From Lytechinus variegatus (taxonomy: Eukaryota; Echinodermata; Echinoidea; Temnopleuroida; Toxopneustidae): 64,000 nucleotides of DNA. Location of the stretch: NCBI RefSeq assembly GCF_018143015.1, contig NC_054751.1, forward strand, positions 31,009,847 to 31,073,846, in the 5' to 3' direction. The position numbers and the translations under genes are program-made. Positions 60,056 to 64,000 of the stretch are shown one piece after another (the stretch's first letter is position 1; every line of letters begins with the position of its first letter). The notes beneath the pieces are model-generated. The model did not search any database. It saw nothing but the letters and a program-made list of their open reading frames with translations, and had not been told where the DNA came from.

Positions 60056-61512
60056 TCCAAAACACACCAAAAATATATGCATTCACCCTCCCATGCAAAC
60101 ACTATACCGATCACAAGGGCATACATGTGTCGACATCATCTAGTGGTAAATAAACCTTCAGAAAAAAATACAAAGAATCAATATAAACGAACGAATAATG
60201 ATGATAGGAGGACGTGGGTACACAAAGCCAGTATAACAAGGTATAATTAGAAGAAAGAAGTAGTGGGCGATCAAGCGATTGACGGATGTGTGTGTGATCG
60301 TATCGACTGTCTGGAATAGATTGCAGCCTTCCATTCAATAGCAAGCGATCAAACTTAATGAATTGACTTCATATTCATGCTTGCATCATTTTGGAAAAGG
60401 ACGGAAACGAGTTGATGCCAGCTGAGCAGAAGTATAAAGGATATGTTTTAAGGTAATTACGATCATAATCAATTATTCTTTAAAAAGGGATTGAAAAAAT
60501 GCATCTTTATGAATATGACGAAGTGAAATTTAGTTTTAAAGAGAAATTTTGTTGTGAATAATAATATCGTATTTCACGTATTGTGGAATAACCACGTGGA
60601 TCTCTAATGGATCACATTATCCCTCGAAAATTAATGAAAATTTTAAATTTAACTAATTTACTCATATTCACTTCAGAAAAAGTCATGTTTTATAGAGGGG
60701 TTGTGCAATTTTGTTTGAAGTGATTATAGAAGCTAAAATATTCCATAAAAACCCATATCATTGATTCGAAAAAATACGTTTGTATATTATTTAGTATTTT
60801 TGTTTGGCAAGATATTGCTGGATTATGTGTAAACATAATGATGCGTGAAAGTTTACTGAGGAAACATGCTTTTACGTGACATTTTACTGGGCAGATACAC
60901 ATATTACCTATTACTTAATAATGGACCAACTTTGTATTTGTATTGTTGCCATCAGAGAGACATAAAACTAATTTTATGATATGAATTAAATGAAGACATA
61001 AATCAAAGGTTGAATTTGATATGAACTATTGTAACTAACGAATTCCATTGCCATCGATGTTTGCATTTGTATGGAATTTGATTAAATTCAAAGGGCATTA
61101 AACTTATTGTTGCTTTTAATAATTATATTTTATGAGCGAAGGTACAGTAGGTTTCAAAAGCACTTTCAAAATAAAGGTATGATGTATTTTTTTCGGAGAC
61201 CAGTCTGGTGTGTGTGTGTGTGTGTGTTTTTAATAGAATTTCAATTCCTTTCAGAGCTTACTTGTATGTGCTTATTTCATTTGTATTATAACCATAAACG
61301 TTGCGAAAAATGCGTCTGTCAACGATCGAAAAGCATTTAAGGTTGCAGTTAAATATTATTTTCATCTCTCTTTACATCAACCAAAAACATGTTTAGAAGG
61401 CATATTCACTAAGATTGTAAATAAATTATCACCTGTACATGTATTCATCGATCTCGGAAACGTAGCCATTTATATTTTTTTTACTGAAACATTTCGACGG
61501 TAGTGAAAACTT
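60056..61512. other. Intergenic, nothing recognised
   Basis: AT-rich; a (TG)n tract at 61208-61227. No gene, no repeats of note. Confidence 0.4.
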
Positions 61513-61789
61513 CGGGTCGTGCGGTCCAGTGGTTAGAGCATTGGACTCATAATCGCAAGGTTGTGAGTTCGAATCCCAACTCTTCCACTATTGTCTCCAC
61601 TTTGATAAAAAGGCCCAAGAGTGATATCTTTCGTCTATTACGTCAGCCACTATGACTGATTAACCTAGACGTAAAATGTTTCCAAGGTAATTGGTTATAT
61701 ACCAGCTTGGCGTTTACCAGCAAAATGCTGTCCTGTCGAGTTTCTACGGGAGTTACCACAAACAGAAAACAGAAACAAAAAAAAATCCA
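61513..61789 (+). mobile_element. tRNA-derived SINE, second family
   Basis: Head: gtccagtggttagagcattg (A box), an anticodon-like ctcataa loop and gagttcgaatccc (B box), similar to tRNA-Met but without a pairing acceptor stem. Body: gattaacctagacgtaaaat, ccagcttggcgtttaccagc, gtttctacgggagttacc; A-rich tail to 61789. The two Pol III boxes look intact. Confidence 0.78.
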
Positions 61790-62127
61790 GTTCTGTTATC
61801 TATAATTAAATGCAACTTAAAGTAAACTTAATTACGTAATAATGGACCAAATCCAACACATTATGTTAAAAAATTTTGGGAAGAATATGTTGATAATTTA
61901 AGGAAACTTAAGAGAACTACTGGTTGAAATTAACTATTGTTACTTCGAATTCTGGAATATGAGGTAAAACTCCCTCCCCCTCCAAAAGTTTAGAGTTTTT
62001 TTTCTTTGCATTTCCAAATTCCCCAAACTGTGCATCATAAGATCCTTTAATTTCGAATGTTAAAGGTAGTACTCTCGTAATCAACTCAATAACTCTGCCT
62101 TTGATGGCCCATTTCCCCACACTCTTA

Positions 62128-62320
62128 AAACAAATCAATCAAATTGACTAGACCAGTATAGTCAGCCTGTCAGGTGGGTGCAAGTGATATGCCAATCACT
62201 GGCATTTCTGGCATATTATTTTGTCAGAAATAACTCTGTTCTAGTAAAATATGACTGGAAAATAATCAAATATGACCAGAATAACAGTTGCATCCAGCGC
62301 TGACATTCTTAGAGTGTAAC
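62128..62320. mobile_element. Short element with acactcttaaa ends
   Basis: Left cacactcttaaaa and right tcttagagtgtaac are inverted. Inside, gccaatcactggcatttc and tatgactgg/tatgaccag motifs repeat. Similar ends occur at 34600-34848. Confidence 0.5.
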
Positions 62321-62856
62321 ACGTTACATAGACATATATTTTTTCCTCGACAAAAAAACAAGATTCATAGACATTGACATTGCGACGAGCCCTTTCTTTG
62401 ATTGGTATTACGTTCATACTGTTTGAATATCATGAATATTTATTTCTCATTTTGTAATTGAACATACCCGATATCAAATCATCTCAGCTTCAATTGATTT
62501 CAATTGTAAGAATAAAATCCATTTAGATAATTTTAGCTTAAAAATCTTGAATTTATGGACTCACCATTCACGAAGAATCAAATGTATATTCCCCCAAATT
62601 TAAACCATTTTTGGCACAATTAAATGCGCAGTAATCCCATTAATGTCACTAGCATTGGCAGCTTTATGTATACTCATACCCCCCCCCCACTTCTATAAAA
62701 CATTCATGTTGTCCAGTGTTCATTGTTATTCATGTAGCAACATATCAATGTCAGCAGACTATGGGCTGTTTGTGTGCTATGACAACGTGACAGAGTGGTA
62801 AAGAAAATATAAAAAAGGACGTGTCTAATGGCTCCTCCATTTATTTGAAGTCAATA

Positions 62857-63169
62857 GCCCGTATTCTGAAGTCATGTTTAACTTAGACCATTATCTACAT
62901 CTGTGCTAAAATTATGGGAAGCCAAACGTGTCAATTTTTTTTAGTTAAGTTGTGTTTCTTATATTTACTGTGCTCTTTCCTGATTCTTCAATGGTGAAGA
63001 CAATCATCTGTTTGTATTTCCTATACAATTATGAATGATTTGAGAGCCAAATGAGCTGGAATATGATATCTCTACTCTTAGTGATTTATGTAACAATTAT
63101 TTGCTATCCATACTTAAACCACAACTTTAAACCTGAGTTTAAGTTAAACCCGACTTCAGAATACGGGTC
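62857..63169. mobile_element. MITE with cccgtattctgaagtc ends
   Basis: Left cccgtattctgaagtcatgt then ttaacttaga; right taagttaaacccgacttcag then aatacggg. A one-armed relative, cccgtattctgaaccgaggt, lies at 34269. No coding capacity. Confidence 0.75.
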
Positions 63170-64000
63170 ACTGACTTCAATTCTGTTACAACAGATTTCA
63201 TATTAAAGTTATTGGTTAACATTTTACTAAATGATAGATTGCCCAAATTATTATATCGACAAGACGTAGCCGATTATGAAGCGGGCGGGACACATAAACC
63301 TACTTATCTTTTGGTATCATAACCGCTTGCAATATTTACTTAAAACTTGATTCGGTGTTAACAGATACTAAATCCACAATTATTTCGTTATTGAATCAAG
63401 TGTTAATGGGTTAATATAACAATATAATTTGAATATTGAGCCCATTTTTGACACGTCCGCGATATAGAAATCATTACGATTAATCAAGTAGATTAGAAAA
63501 GTAAATCACTGTTGTACATGATTTTGAGCTGATGCTTATGAAATTAATACATTTTAAATAAACTAATTTCGCAAAGTGGGATTGAATAATCTGAGTGCGA
63601 TAAAGTTAATGAGTCGCTTATTTTGGTAATTTAATAACCAGCAGACTTTGGAAAATGATGATGAGTAGAAAAAGTCTACACATTACTGGTCTTATTGGCA
63701 GTCAAAGTCCCAATGCAGAATAAAAATAGCATAAAGTTCATCGAGGTTATTATATGCAATAACGCAAGAGGTGTTCAAATATCTATATCTATCAGACCGT
63801 AATTCCCAACCGTTGAAAATAGATCTGTATTCTACATGGTGATTTTACAAATAGTCTTCAAAATTACTTAAATTGATTTAGGCCCTATTGGACCCCCTAT
63901 TATGTTTTTTTGTGTGCGTAGAATTCTAATTCATGATACCAATGTGGAATCGTTAAATAAAAAAAAAATAGCTCGACTTTGACAATGCTTTGAATTATAT
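63170..64000. other. Intergenic, nothing recognised
   Basis: AT-rich DNA up to the window end with no supported feature. Confidence 0.4.

Noticed and set aside
59649-60153. Pro/Ser-rich frames of 160-164 codons, and Gly/Arg-rich frames on the other strand
   Set aside because: They are translations of the 14-bp pyrimidine minisatellite and the CT-rich DNA after it.
61517-61591. A possible tRNA-Met gene
   Set aside because: The A box, CAT anticodon position and B box are present, but the acceptor stem does not pair and a SINE body with an A-rich tail follows.
1-64000. LTR, Polinton or other virus-like elements
   Set aside because: No reverse transcriptase, integrase, capsid or polymerase-like frames and no LTR pair were recognised by eye in the window.

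Overview
This window looks like AT-rich, repeat-dense genomic DNA from a marine deuterostome, most likely an echinoderm and probably a sea urchin. The evidence is: spliced genes with animal-type introns, a full 7SL RNA gene, tRNA-derived SINEs, many short inverted-repeat transposons (MITEs), and foldback elements built from tandem repeats, a style described in sea urchins (TU elements). The organism call is inference. No bacterial, organellar or CRISPR features were seen.

Genes. Two ARL3 small-GTPase genes lie head to tail on the + strand (9676-17675 and 25211-29402). Each has five coding exons with identical intron positions and phases. In both, the first coding exon appears to be only the ATG, sitting just downstream of a shared CRE-like promoter block. 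By hand alignment they are about 69% identical and both keep every GTPase motif, so this is an old, maintained duplication. On the minus strand, two exons (41221-40767 and 37608-37384) encode a furin-processed secreted factor with a Spatzle/neurotrophin-like cysteine pattern. One whole disulfide pair of the cystine knot seems to be missing. A complete signal recognition particle (7SL) RNA gene lies at 46736-47037 on the + strand. A serine-rich protein of unknown function, probably a terminal exon, lies at 53999-54859 on the + strand.

Repeats. At 1-6055, arrays of a roughly 66-bp unit face each other across 4.5 kb (foldback element 1). At 43698-45701 is a 2.0-kb foldback element with nested inverted arrays (foldback element 2). 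At 55584-56704 is an element with 11-bp terminal inverted repeats, a GGC-rich block and about six 165-bp tandem units that carry nuclear-receptor-type half sites. The introns hold many MITEs. These include a 742-bp element with a 9-bp target duplication, three elements flanked by TTAA, a TA-flanked element, and a MITE nested inside a SINE. A perfect hairpin with 39-bp arms sits just upstream of an ARL3 splice acceptor.

Layout: 1-9.5 kb repeats; 9.6-17.7 kb ARL3 copy 1; 17.7-25.1 kb flank and MITEs; 25.2-29.4 kb ARL3 copy 2; 29.4-37.3 kb intergenic; 37.4-41.2 kb cystine-knot gene; 42-46 kb repeats; 46.7 kb 7SL RNA; 47-54 kb intergenic; 54-54.9 kb unknown gene; 55.6-56.7 kb tandem-repeat element; 56.7-64 kb mostly simple repeats, a SINE and MITEs.
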